Origin: Mytilus edulis
Lineage: Eukaryota; Mollusca; Bivalvia; Mytilida; Mytilidae
Direction of reading: 5' to 3'
DNA length: 64,000 bases
NCBI RefSeq assembly: GCF_963676685.1
Contig: NC_092353.1
Coordinates: 10,255,734 to 10,319,733, forward strand
Shown here: piece by piece, positions 32,957 through 44,215 of the stretch
Layout: each line of letters starts with the position of its first letter
Numbering within the stretch: the first letter of the stretch is position 1
Made by a program: the position numbers and the translations under genes
Notes under the pieces: generated by a model
Database searches by the model: none
What the model saw: only the letters and a program-made list of their open reading frames with translations
What the model was told of the DNA's origin: nothing

Positions 32957-33420
32957 GGTGTAATACCACCATTGACCTTCACCTATTAGTCTTTGTTAAA
33001 TTTGCACTTTTCAAAAAAATGTGCAGAATTTATCCTTGATTCAAATAAAGAAATACTTGGCATGAGTAAAGTTTTATCCTGTCCAGTTCTATAGAAAAAA
33101 ATTCACATAACATTTCATTTCATATAAGAAAATAACCATCATTGGAAGTTAACCAATCAAATTTCTCCCCTTATTTTATCTGTGTACAAGGTTTAGTCAC
33201 CATGTAACCTCAAGATAACAAAATTTTCTATAGAAATCCCAAATAAAAAATAATGGTGTTTTGAAATACCCAAGACATATGTTTATGACACAGAAATGGT
33301 TTTACTGCAATAAAATGTAGGATTAATTACCTACAACTGTCAAATTCAAGGAAATATTTTTTTCGATCTACTTTCGTATACAAACGGATGTGACGTACCA
33401 TGATTTGGTGGTATTACACC
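32957..33420. mobile_element. TTAA-flanked MITE (piggyBac-like)
   Basis: A 464-bp non-coding unit between TTAA at 32953-32956 and TTAA at 33421-33424. Including the target site, TTAAGGTGTAATACCACCA on the left is the exact reverse complement of the right end. A duplicated TTAA target is the hallmark of the piggyBac superfamily. There is no transposase ORF, so it is non-autonomous. Confidence 0.85.
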
Positions 33421-33424
33421 TTAA

Positions 33425-35169
33425 ATGAACATCATGAAAAAACAGAAAACGTAACCCTACGTTTAATTTGCTTTGAAGAGGACAAAATGTCGGACATTGC
33501 TATTCGACTCGAATAATAAGAATTTATTTTTAAAATTCCTGATTATTACGTGAGGCAAAAGTGTGATCTTTGTACAAAATACTAGTATAAGAATTACATT
33601 CGACATGGGGATTGCTCTGAAATTCCCTTTTTTTTGGGACAATTTAACAAAAATTACGGCAACCTTTCGTGCATGGGACACATAATTTGTATCATCTTGA
33701 TCCCTTTTTTTATATTTCCGTCTTTTCGACAGAAAAAAATCGACATTACGTCATCGCCCAATTATGAATTGCTTGTTCTAGACAAACTTTTATATCGTTT
33801 GGTAATACCATTTATATGTTTTTTACGGTATTCAGAATTTCACAAAACTAAAAGTGTAACGCGGGACAAGGAAATCATATTGCAAAATAAAGGTTTTATT
33901 GAGTTTTAATTAATGAAAATAGTCTGTTACATATAAAAAATTGCAATAATCTGAAAGAAAAGTTTAAAAGCTTTAAAATGATATACAACACTTTATGATA
34001 TCAATTTTTATGTTTAAAAATTATTAAGATGAATGTGTCTTGTCCGTGATTTTACCAAAGTAACACCAGTAGCGTGAGACGTTTCTAAATATTCAGGTTG
34101 CACTCTAATAAACTATTTATTCATTCATTCATTCATTCATTCATTCATTCATATAGTAATTTACAGCAATCCATACTTAGTAAGAAAAATCACAAAAATA
34201 ATGAACTCCGAGTAAAACTCAAAAACGGAAAGTCATATTCCTGACTTGGTACAGACATTTTCTTACGTGGAAAATTATGGATTAAATATGTTTATTTTTT
34301 CAATCAATTAAGGGGTAAATGATGATCTTGGGTAAAAATATAAAAAAAAATCATTAAAAATCGTTAGAAACTGGGAAAACACTGAACGTTTAATTGTTTT
34401 TAAACCATTCCAAAATAGAAAAATACATAAATCATAATCAGACCATATCAAACAAATATGAAAATAACTGATGTTGGGTGAACACACAAATTGCCAAAAA
34501 ATGTAACTATGAATGTTGGGAAGTTGATCAGGTACATTATCTATTATCATTAATAACTTGCTTTGTTTTTATTTCATGAAGATTGTTAGATCGGGGTTGT
34601 CTAGCTTATGCGCCCGTACCTTTCAATCGATTTTGTTTATTTTGGTAAAATGACTTGACGCCTCCTGTATATATCGAACATGGATTTTCTTAGAGATATA
34701 TAATTTCACAGGTATTAACACCTATGTGTAGCTCAGAATGTTCACAAGCAAGCACAATTAAATGCAACCAATTTCAAACAATTACAAAGTTTTATCTAAA
34801 GTTACCATATTTATGTAAGCAATACAAAATCAATAGAAGATGTTGGCTTATCAAGTTCATGAAGATTGACTGTTCATTAGTATGGTAATTAGTATTATTG
34901 TCAAACAGGCAATTATTTCATATAAATAATTCTTTAGAGAAAAATCCCAACCTTGTTTGAATCTAAAAAATATCTAATATTTTCATTATTAGTTGACGAT
35001 TTTTGAAATTTTTGTTGAAATAATTTATCACCTCACAGGCAGGCTAAGCCAAACGCCAACGATCATCACATAGTTCAGATAACTAAATTTTAGAAGTCAG
35101 ACACAAAAGTGTTTTTTTTTACACTTCACATTACTGTTCCTATGAACGATCTTGACCGTATGTCGTAAC
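33425..35169. other. No gene; microsatellite and repeat fragments
   Basis: An (ATTC)n microsatellite lies at about 34119-34152. 34190-34265 is an antisense fragment of the 30276-type repeat (AACTCCGAG, GTCATATTCCTGACTTGGTA). Nothing else was recognised. Confidence 0.5.
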
Positions 35170-35560
35170 ACTACACTACACATTGGTCGAAAATAGCCGT
35201 AAAACATAGTTAACCTTTCGAAAAATATGTAGTTAAAATATCATTAACAAGAATGTGTTCCAAGTACACCGATGCCCCATCCGCATTTTCATTTCCTATG
35301 TTCAGTGGACTGTGAAAATGGGGGAAAAATCTCTTCTTTGACATCAGAATTAGAAAGATCATATCATAGGGAACATGTGTACTAAGTCTTAAGTTCATTG
35401 GACTTCAACTTCAACAAAAACTACCTAGACCAAAAAATTTAACCAAAACTTTAACCTGTCGGGACAGACGGATGAACGAACGGACGAACGAACGGTAAAA
35501 CGAACGTACAGCCGAACGGACGCACAGACCAGAAAACATAATGCCCATAAATGGGGCATA
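35170..35560 (-). repeat. Dispersed repeat with GGACGAACGAACGG tract
   Basis: CACATTGGTCGAAAATAGCC, TTCAACTTCAACAAAAACTA and the run GACGGATGAACGAACGGACG ending ATAATGCCCATAAATGGGGC, an arrangement I associate with dispersed repeats in bivalve genomes. The two short - strand frames here are translations of this repeat, not genes. Confidence 0.6.
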
Positions 35561-35592
35561 GAAACGAAACGTAAAAATTCTTTTTAAGTTAC

Positions 35593-35712
35593 TTTTCATC
35601 GTTTTGATCGTCAGAAATATCAGCGCCTCCCTTTACTTCTCTTCTACTTCTCGTTACAGTGGCTCTCACGTGACTAATCTGTAAATCGATTGGAGGAAAG
35701 CCCGGAAACATT
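35593..35712 (-). CDS. Candidate 5' coding exon of the fusion gene
   Basis: On the - strand an acceptor (TACTCTTCTTTTCAG) precedes AATGTTTCCGGG; the ATG is at 35709-35711. The frame gives MFPGFPPIDLQISHV and ends DISDDQNDE, with a possible donor AAAA|GTAACT at 35592. It ends with two spare bases, exactly what the exon edge at 24650 needs (one base then LFPWIPNLP). The intron would be about 10.9 kb and would contain a Penelope-like element and a TTAA MITE. The donor is weak and no transcript supports the join, so it could belong to another gene. Confidence 0.4.
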
Positions 35713-36899
35713 CTGAAAAGAAGAGTATTAGACAAATAACATAAGTATCATTCATTTTATAATCATGTTTGATATCAAATGATTCATTTTTGAAGGACTT
35801 AGTGATGTCTTAACTGTTTTGCAGAAAAATCATTAATGAGCTACAGTTGATTTTTTTTATCGGTTGACGTGGCTGTCCTCTGCAATTGTAAATACCAACA
35901 AAATTAATGATCACCTTTTTCCAAATAGGGTTTTTAGCTCCAAAAGAAAATGTAGCTCTTAATATCATTTGTAAAATTGGATATGATGCACACTATTACT
36001 TATATATATTCCGTTTAATTTTTTTCAAAGTTCGCATCAAACAGGAATTTTTCTAATCACTCATCAATCATAAATATATATACCATGTTCAGTAAATAGA
36101 TACAAGTCAAAATTATTCAGATCAATTGGGCCATTTTTCTCTTGAACATACCTTATTACAACTCCCACAAATAGTTGACTTGGCCGACATTGTCACCAGA
36201 ACAAGCATACCTAATTCTATGCTAGACGAATTTTATGTTCCTCCGACATAAACATGAAAGATAAAGATCGAACAATGAACCATGAAAATGAGTTCAATAT
36301 CATATAAACCCTGTCAGACAGGCATGTAAACCACAAAGAAAATATTCCATATACCTAATATAGTTTACCTATTGCTAATTGCATCAAGGATACAAACTTG
36401 GCCTCCGCATAGCATTGTTCACTGATCTATATTTTCGCCGCATCTGTCCTCAGAGAGTAAAACCTATGCCTCGCATTCTACGATATTTGTCTTGAGCGAG
36501 TTAAAAATCTGTTGTTTTTAATTTATTGTCTTTAATTGAAATGATGCATTGTATCTTTTAGCTCAATTATATTATGTGTGTCGGTGTTTAACCAAATTAA
36601 GTATGTTTTAATATAAATTTAAAATAACAATATATTGTCTCGAAATATAAAATGTATGTGTACTACTCTTAGCAACAATTAGAAAGTGAGGCTTGGCGTG
36701 CATTACTATCCTGTTTTGAGCCCAGTGCAAATAAAATGTTCATTTCGAGACAATGTATGGTTATTCTTTATATACTGCAACTCTTATAACTGTTCTAAAT
36801 GTATTAGGGTAATAAAATTGACACTGTCTGAATTTGGATTATGATCAAACTTTTGACATAAAATAGGTTTCTGACACAAACAAAATATGGTCAAAGATC
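35713..36899. other. No gene seen
   Basis: AT-rich, with no motif recognised. If 35593-35712 is a real exon, its acceptor implies a further 5' exon in this stretch or above it. Confidence 0.35.
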
Positions 36900-37990
36900 T
36901 TAACTAGAGCCTCTTAAGAGCCTGTGTCGCTCACATAGGTCTATCAAACATTAAGTTCACTCTCCAACATTATACAGAAATCTCATTTTTTATCTTGTAT
37001 TGTTGATCTTTTAGTCTGTTTAGTTTCTTTGAATTATAAATAGATCTTGCCTTACTGATTATTTTTGTGATAGAAATTATTTATTTATCTATTATGATTG
37101 AAATCATATCATGCATGACATAAATATTCTCTTTTAAAAATGATGTTAGCCATGTCAGCCATATTGGTTGGTAGGCGGGGTCATCTGACATATTTTGTTA
37201 AACAAATACTTGTGATGATTGTGGTCAAGTTTGGTTAAAATTGTCACAGTAGTTGTAGAGGAGAAGATTTTTGTAAAAGTTAACAAAAATTTAAGAAAAA
37301 TTGTTAAAAATTGGCTATGAAGGGCAGTAACTCCTAAAGGGGTCAATTTAACATTTAAGTCATTTGACTTATTTGTCGATCTATCTTTTCTGAACATTTT
37401 TGCTGTTTACAGTTTATATCTATCTATCATAATATTCAAGATAACCCAAAACTGCAAAACTTCCTTAAAATTACCAATCAGCAACTCATCAACAGATTTT
37501 CTGATGCGTCTGAAATTTCCAGGGGGGATAGGTCTTAACCTGATGAACATTTTTATATTGTTAGATTGAATGTTAACGCTGTAGTTTTAGAGATATAAGC
37601 ATAAACAGCATGTGACCCAATGTTCTTATTTTAGCAATGGGTGCAATCTTGGTTGATAAGCTTTTAATCGGATACATTTTTTAAAATTTTTTTAAATTGT
37701 GAAATGGACTTTAAAGGGCAATAGCTCTTTAAGGGGTCAATTGACCATTTTGGTCATGTTGACTTATTTGAAGATCCAACTTTGCTGAATAATTTTTCTG
37801 TTTACAGTTTATCTTTATTTATTATAATATTCAAAACAATAACAAAAAATGCAAAATTTCCTTAAAATTACCGATTTAGGGTAGGGGCATTAATCAATAA
37901 ACAAATTGCCTAATGCAACTGAAACTTTCAAGGCAGACATATCTAATTATGACATTATTGGACGTTGATTGGTCTAGTGCATTAAAGTAT
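36900..37990 (+). repeat. Dispersed repeat with two homologous halves
   Basis: Begins AGAGCCTCTTAAGAGCCTGT. Two related blocks follow, at about 37310-37490 and 37700-37880: AAGGGCAGTAACTCCTAAAG and AAGGGCAATAGCTCTTTAAG, then GGGGTCAATT, CTGTTTACAGTTTAT and CTTCCTTAAAATTACC / TTTCCTTAAAATTACC. The halves are spaced by about 390 bp. Confidence 0.75.
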
Positions 37991-39719
37991 GAAGGAAGGG
38001 GTAATAGACGAAGTAACTTTTCAAATTGATATAACTTCATTTAAGACTGTTACTAGTTTTCTAAATCTTTTCACATTTCGCTTGACCCATATCACAAATC
38101 CTTCAAATTATGTTAAATTAAAAGCTTCTATATCGAATAGTAGTCAGAAAATATATAGCTGGTTCGAGATAACATACGTATTATTTAGTGTATATTGTCT
38201 ATACGGTTTAATCAATAAACTTTTTGTTTTAAAAGGTGTGCAAGACTTACTCATATTGAATATTGGTGAGAATTTCTTTAAGGAAAGTTCCAACTTGAAC
38301 ATGCGGCAAAGATCTATATTGATTCGTGTATCATTTGTAGTTTTAATTTGCATCTTTCCGATGATTTGTTTTTATGCAAACTAAAGTAGGATTGTGCTTC
38401 TTTAATGTTTACAGAGATTCCCCAGTCTCATTATGTGTTTTTATATAGTTATATACGTATGTCATTTTATTGAATATCTCTATCCCAAAGTATTATGGAC
38501 CATAACACGCACTATAACATACGTCGTATACCTCTAATATAATCACTATTTATTGTCAGATTTTCTAGCATATTGAGTGCCGCATGTTGGGTTTTGAAAT
38601 ATATATTTTTCCATGTGTATATAAAGAAAAATTTAAATGTTATTTACTAAGAGGAACGTAGTAATTATTAGTGACATGTGAAATTCTCTTGCTAAATATT
38701 ATTCTGCTAATTTCATACCAAGACATTTTCAAGGGTACTATGATTTAAACAGGGCTGCTATAGTCAGACCGAGACACTCAAGGATTTAAAGCAGGAATGA
38801 TTAAAGGGGAGGTCCATTCAGATTTTAACTCCATAGTGATAAAAATGCATGCTCACTGTCAACTAGGAAAAAAGAAATTCAGTTTGTTGTTTCTACAAAT
38901 GTGGATGACCATGATAAAGTCAACACGTATATTGCACAATGGCTGCTGTCCACATAAATTAAATGTGAAAACAAATAATTATCTCAATATTCAATAAACT
39001 CCTTCCAATATAGTTCAGCACTGTTGATTAATTATCGAATTGCAATTGTGATGGATTTGTTGTAGAAGATTTTGTTTGTGTCAAGTACGTTGCTCTTAAT
39101 TTATATTTCATACTGAGTAATAAATTAAAGCACAGTCTGACTGTAATTCAGCTATTAAGCTTAATCTCAAAAGCATTATATCTATGCATGTTATCATATA
39201 AGTATATATAAGCTATTGACTATTTGCCCTCTAAAAAATGAGGTAGATCCCTATATGTCAAAAAATCAGAAGTTCAATAACATTCAGACAAAAACACTCC
39301 AAAAAAAGTCAAACCGTGATAAGTCAAACAAAAATAACAATAACAACAATTTTACCTAAAACAAAGGCTTGAGCAACAAGAATCCCACAAAACCTAGTGT
39401 GAGACACAGCTGTTCCGGAAAGCTAATCAATGTTTGTTACACATATGGGTCGTCGTGTTGTTTAGTTTAGGAAAATTCAAATGACAAGTAACTTATGTTT
39501 TTGGTAATGTAATAATCAAGGAAAGAGGACAAAAATGCTGTTACAACAAGGAAAAATGTGGTTGTTAAATTTTATATTTCCTTTTTTGGTCATCTTTGTA
39601 ATGTATTTGTTTGTTTTTGTTCTGATTGAGATTGTGACATGGTGATGATGGTTGTATCCCTATTTTGACAGTTTTACCTTTTATGTCTGTTTTGTTCACG
39701 CATAGTTATAAATATTACG
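37991..39719. other. No supported gene
   Basis: The + strand frame at 37989-38384 (131 codons) has a hydrophobic composition but no motif, and starts at the edge of the repeat, so it is not called. Confidence 0.35.
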
Positions 39720-39940
39720 GAATTTGATGCGACTGTCATACAAGTGAGAAGTTCAGTGCCATTAAACCAGGTTCAAACCACCATTTTCTACATTTGAGAA
39801 TGCCTTTACCAAGTTAGGGATATGACAGTTATTGTCCAATTGTTTGATGTGTTTTATCATTTGAATTTGTCATATGATTAGGGATTTCTATCTTGAATTT
39901 TCCTCGGAGTGTAGTATTTTTGTTATTTTACTTTTTGTCA
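39720..39940 (+). repeat. Copy of the 30276-type dispersed repeat
   Basis: AATTTGATGCGACTGTCATA, ACCAAGTTAGGGATATGACA, TTGTTTGATGTGTTTTATCA and TTTTCCTCGGAGTGTAGTAT align in order with 30276-30510. Confidence 0.8.
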
Positions 39941-41458
39941 TCTTTAACACCGATATTCCACAACGGTCAATCAAATCATACTCAGGTCAGTAAACCCTAC
40001 CAATTACTTATAAATATGTAAGAGAAGAACATACATCGACAACATCTCTAATAAAAAACAACTATAATTATGGGGAAACTGTCTTGTGAAAGACAATCTG
40101 AAATATCTGTTCTTTAAACATGAATTTAGGGCAATAATGTGTACATAGATTCTATATAAGACAAAAGAACAGAATAGTACGCCATAATGAAGCACCAGAC
40201 AAATATATTTAAAACTACTGGTAATGTATGTAAGAAATACAGAAAACTACATGGTTAACAATGAAATAATTCTATTAAAACACAATGAACTTGACACAAA
40301 ATTGAATTACACATTCAACATAAGCTTTTATAACCTTAATAAAAATAAATGGAAAAATAACTAGGATAATTTATTTTTCCCCTACCCATATCATACATAC
40401 AATGCTTTAAATTGGGAACACATAGACAAACTATTATAAAATGATAAAATGTAGAAACAAAAAAAATTAGACGGTGTAAGCTCTAGATCTTTGGCAGGCA
40501 TTCAATTTAGGAGCGAAGCTTATTTTTCATTCATATCAACTATTTTTTATCTACTAAGACAATTAAATTTGATCAGAAACAAACAAAGTGGAACCATATT
40601 ACAAAAAGCCAACATTCTGTATCATTATCATACTAATATACTAGGATATGTTTTTATGTGCATACCTCACATGTTTAGGTATCTTATATACATTGTTTTT
40701 AGTTACGGCTACACTGATTCAGTATCATTTTGTATACACGTATAAAGTTTTATACAAAAATGCACAAGGAATAAAATATAAGAAGATGATTGGTTACAGA
40801 TACTCACTTGTCAGATACCGTTTGGTACGTTTATATCCCAGTTGAACTGTCAGTCCTGGCAAATGATAAATTCTTCTGGTAGAAACACACAAAACATAAT
40901 AATTCCACAGATAACCCTACAAAATATGGAACCTATCTATAATTGATATAAAAAAGAAGACAGAGGAAGGAAAATAAGATAAAAGGATAACAAAATAACA
41001 AAATAAGAAAACAAGAAAAAGGAAATAATCATGTTATGTCAGCCTTTTATTCATCTGAGCTGAACTAATGCTGCTTACAAGGCGGTCTTGGAAAACAATA
41101 CCCGACAATTCCAATCTATTGTTTGTGTTTTCTGGGCTTTAAATCGGATATAAAAACTTAAAGTAAAAATCTTTCATAAATCATTGCCGGTCAAAGCTTG
41201 TTCCATTTAGTCATAGTGTTTGATGTTGTCAGTTTTTATTCAATTAACCTTTCTTATTTGTCGGTAGTTTTGTTATACTTTTTTCCTTATCGACGACAAT
41301 CCGACTCGTATGATACTAATACAACAAGAAAGTTATCAAGAGTGAAAACATAAATTTATCTGCATTCAAGGCCGCGTCAAATTGTAATCATATACCCTTC
41401 ACAGTTACAAACAAAAATGCCCTTTTGTTTTTCACTGTTGTAATGTATTACTAGAAGG
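39941..41458. other. No gene seen
   Basis: AT-rich sequence. Short open frames at 40004-40845 overlap on both strands and show no motifs. Confidence 0.35.
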
Positions 41459-41827
41459 ACTGCTTCATACCTTGATCTTTTCCTCAATATTGACGTAGAT
41501 GGACAACTTCACACGAAAATCTATGACAAACGGGACGATTTCAACTTCCCAATTATCAATTTCCCATTTCTCAGCAGTAACATACCATCTGCCCCTTCGT
41601 ATGGTGTTTACATATCAGAATTGATACGTTATTCACGTGCTTGTTCACACTATACGGACTTCATATACAGGAGTGTGCTACTTACGCAGAAACTTCTCCA
41701 ACAAAGTTATGAGGAGGACAGATTAAAATTGACACTTCGTAAATTTTATGGAAACCATCACGAATTGGTGGATCCATACGATGTGTGTTTAACCAAATTA
41801 GCTAAGGACATTTTTACCACATGTTAG
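41459..41827 (+). pseudogene. Penelope-like RT fragment (family C)
   Basis: Reads as the C-terminal third of the RT: YLDLFLNIDVDGQLHTKIYD, KRDDFNFPIINFPFL, PSAPSYGVYISELIRYSRAC, RKFYGNHHELVDPY, stop. The catalytic half is absent, so the copy is 5'-truncated. The 3' sequence to about 42070 contains GACGTGTTACGGTACTTGTC and TTCTCATCGGATTTTGTC, which identifies the solitary tails at 18691 and 42895 as this family. Confidence 0.85.
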
Positions 41828-42599
41828 ATTGTGGTTTGTCATTATGTCGTCTAATCTTTTAATTACCAAACGTGACTTATTCCCGATTGTGACTGTTTTG
41901 CTGAGTGTGAATTCGCATTACTATAAGACGTGTTACGGTACTTGTCTATTCCAAAATCATGTATTTAGTTTAAATGTTTAATGTTATATTTGTAATTCTC
42001 ATCGGATTTTGTCAAATGTGTTGACGTCTTTTCTATTATATTTATGTGTTATGGAAACAAAAATTAATCACCGCCGTCATTTATTAGATTTAATTTCGGT
42101 CAACATAATTTGTACGCTAATTTACGTTTGAAGTTGGATTCATAACAAACTGCACATATATATATTATAGTTAATTGCTATTAATAAGTATTGCAATATG
42201 CATTGTGTTTAAATGCAATATCAGTATTTAGTTCTATTTTAATCTTTAATCAATCCTAATTCTATCTTACTTTTGCAATATAGTTTTTCATATGTGACGT
42301 AATTTTTCTGCTGTTTCAGAAATTTCATATATTCAAATGTGACGTAATTTTTAATGCCTTTTAACCATCGTATGTGACTAATTTGTAATGCCTTTTCACC
42401 ATGGTATGTGACGTCATTTTCATAATTTACTGCGTTGAGGCCTGGACTGAGTCGGGTGTGTCTATTCTGTGTTGGTCATTCATTATGTATTCGTGTTTGT
42501 TTTATGTAATGAGTTAATACTTCAGTTTCATTATGTATATCTGTTATATTCATTTGATAAAATTTACTGTTTGCAATAGCATTAATTGTTCTAAATAAT

Positions 42600-42800
42600 A
42601 AGGATGTTCTTATCCCAAGCATAAAAACTTAGCCGTATTTGACACAACCTTTTTCAACTTTTGATCTTCAGTGCTGTACAACTTTGTACTTTTTTTCGCT
42701 TTCGGTCTTTTATATCTGGACGTCACTGGTGAGTCTTGTGTGGACGAGGCGCGTTTTGGGCGTATTAAATTTTAAACCTGATGCTTTTTGTTATTCATTA
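42600..42800 (+). repeat. Retrozyme-type repeat, dead hammerhead
   Basis: A body like 24905-25030 is followed by a ribozyme relic at about 42717-42768 in which CTGATGA reads CTGGTGA and GAAA reads GAGG. Both are core losses. Confidence 0.65.
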
Positions 42801-42894
42801 ATCATGTGTTTCTTTGTCTAATACGTTTTCCTATTCATTTGTATTATAGTCCTGTAATATTATGTTGTCATTTCTATGTTATATTTAACATTGC

Positions 42895-43335
42895 CATTAA
42901 AGTGCGAGGTTTGGCATGCCACAAAACCAGGTTCAACCCACCATGTTTTCCTTTAAAAATGTCCTGTACCAAGTCAGGAATATGGCCATTGTTATATTAT
43001 AGTTCGTTTCTGTGTGTGTTACAATTTAACGTTGCGTCGTTTGTTTTCTCTTATTTTTGAGTGTAAATTGACATTGCGATAAGACGTGTCACGGTACTTG
43101 TCTATCCCAAATTCATGTATTTGGTTTTGATGTTATATTTGTTATTCTCGTGGGATTTTGTCTGATGCTTGGTCCGTTTCTGTTTTTGTTAGTTACATTG
43201 TAGTGTTGTGTCGTTGTTCTCCTCTTATATTTATGCGTTTCCCTCAGTTTTAGTTTGTTACCCCGATTTTTGTTTTTTGTCCATGGATTTATGAGTTTGA
43301 ACAGCGGTATACTACTGGTGCCTTTATTTAGTATA
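42895..43335 (+). repeat. Penelope-like family C 3' tail
   Basis: Aligns with 18691-19125 from TTTGGCATGCCACAAAACCA through GTACCAAGTCAGGAATATGG and AAGACGTGTCACGGTACTTG to AACAGCGGTATACTACTGG. Confidence 0.85.
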
Positions 43336-43539
43336 CACAGTTAAGGCGTTGTTTATCATTTGTAATTAAAAGATGTTTCAAAAATCCTATTTGGTCAAGC
43401 GTTATGGTTAAAAAAAATTATCATACCTGATGGTTAACGAATTTGGTGAGGACTTATGGCAAGATTAGAGTCAACACACAATATACTAATGCCTGCTCCC
43501 AAATCATTTGATATAGCTTATCAATGTATGTTATTTAAG

Positions 43540-43650
43540 TAATATGACGGGTGTGGAGCAGGATCTTCTAATATGACCCAGGCACCTGGTATCACAATCA
43601 GTTTGGAAGGCTTCGTTTTGATTAGTGTTTGGTTTTCTATGTTGCGAAAA
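43540..43650 (+). repeat. Worn Penelope-like family A tail
   Basis: GACGGGTGTGGAGCAGGATC, GGCACCTGGTATCACAATCA and GGTTTTCTATGTTG match 29338-29450 with losses. Confidence 0.65.
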
Positions 43651-43787
43651 ATTTTAAAACTGTTTACAAAACAATGAATTTTATTAGAGACTAATGTTTT
43701 GCTTTCGGCGAAACTTTTAGAAATTCATGGTGCTTAATGCTTTTCAACTTCGTACTTTATTTGGCCTTTTTAACTTTTTTTACTCGA

Positions 43788-43831
43788 GTGTCACTGACGA
43801 GTCTTTTGTAGAAGAAACGCTCGTCTAGCGA
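43788..43831 (+). ncRNA. Hammerhead motif, partly decayed
   Basis: Core CTGACGA and GAAA are present, stem III is ACG/CGT with a CT loop, and C43825 is at the cleavage position. Stem II is GTCT/AGAA, which loses its closing pair, and stem I GTGTCA/TAGCGA has a mismatch. Probably weak or inactive. Confidence 0.65.
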
Positions 43832-44108
43832 AAATAAAAAAAACAATCTTGATATCTATGATGAGTTTATTTACATCCACTGGGTCGATGCCACTGCTGG
43901 TGGAGTTTTTTATTCCCCGAGATTAACACCAGCCCAAAATTCAGCATTTCTATGCTGACATGAATTATCAGTGATGTGGTCATGATTATAAATTAACTGT
44001 TGACAAAACTTTGAATTTGTTAAATACTTAGTCTTCTCTATCTCAAGAATGGTTGCCCTAGCTGTAAATTTCGTACTTGATCTTGACTTTTTTACTTTTT
44101 ATATTCGA

Positions 44109-44159
44109 GCGTCACTGATGAGTTTTTGTAGACGAGTAGACGAAACGCTCGTCTGGCGC
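44109..44159 (+). ncRNA. Hammerhead ribozyme motif, intact
   Basis: Stem I GCGTCA (44109-44114) pairs with TGGCGC (44154-44159). Core CTGATGA is at 44115-44121. Stem II GTTT/AGAC (44122-44125 and 44138-44141) has a loop enlarged by a GTAGACGA duplication. GAAA is at 44142-44145, stem III is ACG/CGT with a CT loop, and cleavage is predicted after C44153. Confidence 0.82.
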
Positions 44160-44215
44160 AAATACAAAATTTCAAGCCTGGTATCTATTATGAGTGTATC
44201 TATAAACTTTTGTTC

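Larger units (their letters stand above)
43735..44215 (+). mobile_element. Retrozyme-type element, two direct hammerheads
   Basis: Two hammerhead motifs in the same direction (43788-43831 and 44109-44159) flank a non-coding body with CCACTGGGTCGATGCCACTG, TGACATGAATTATCAGTGAT and GGTTGCCCTAGCTGTAAAT. Predicted cleavage after 43825 and after 44153 would release a 328-nt monomer. No ORF is present, so the element would depend on an RT in trans. Single-motif relatives lie at 24905 and 42600, and a decayed dimer at 18328. Confidence 0.75.

Noticed and set aside
34119..34152. (ATTC)n run as a regulatory site
   Set aside because: An ordinary microsatellite.
35411..35599. - strand frame with Arg/Ser/Phe repeats
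   Set aside because: Translation of the GGACGAACGAACGG repeat tract.
37538..37560. CTGATGA match as a ribozyme core
   Set aside because: No pairing stems and no GAAA at the right distance.
37989..38384. 131-codon + strand open frame with membrane-like segments
   Set aside because: Begins at the edge of a dispersed repeat, overlaps an equally open - strand frame, and has no recognised motif.
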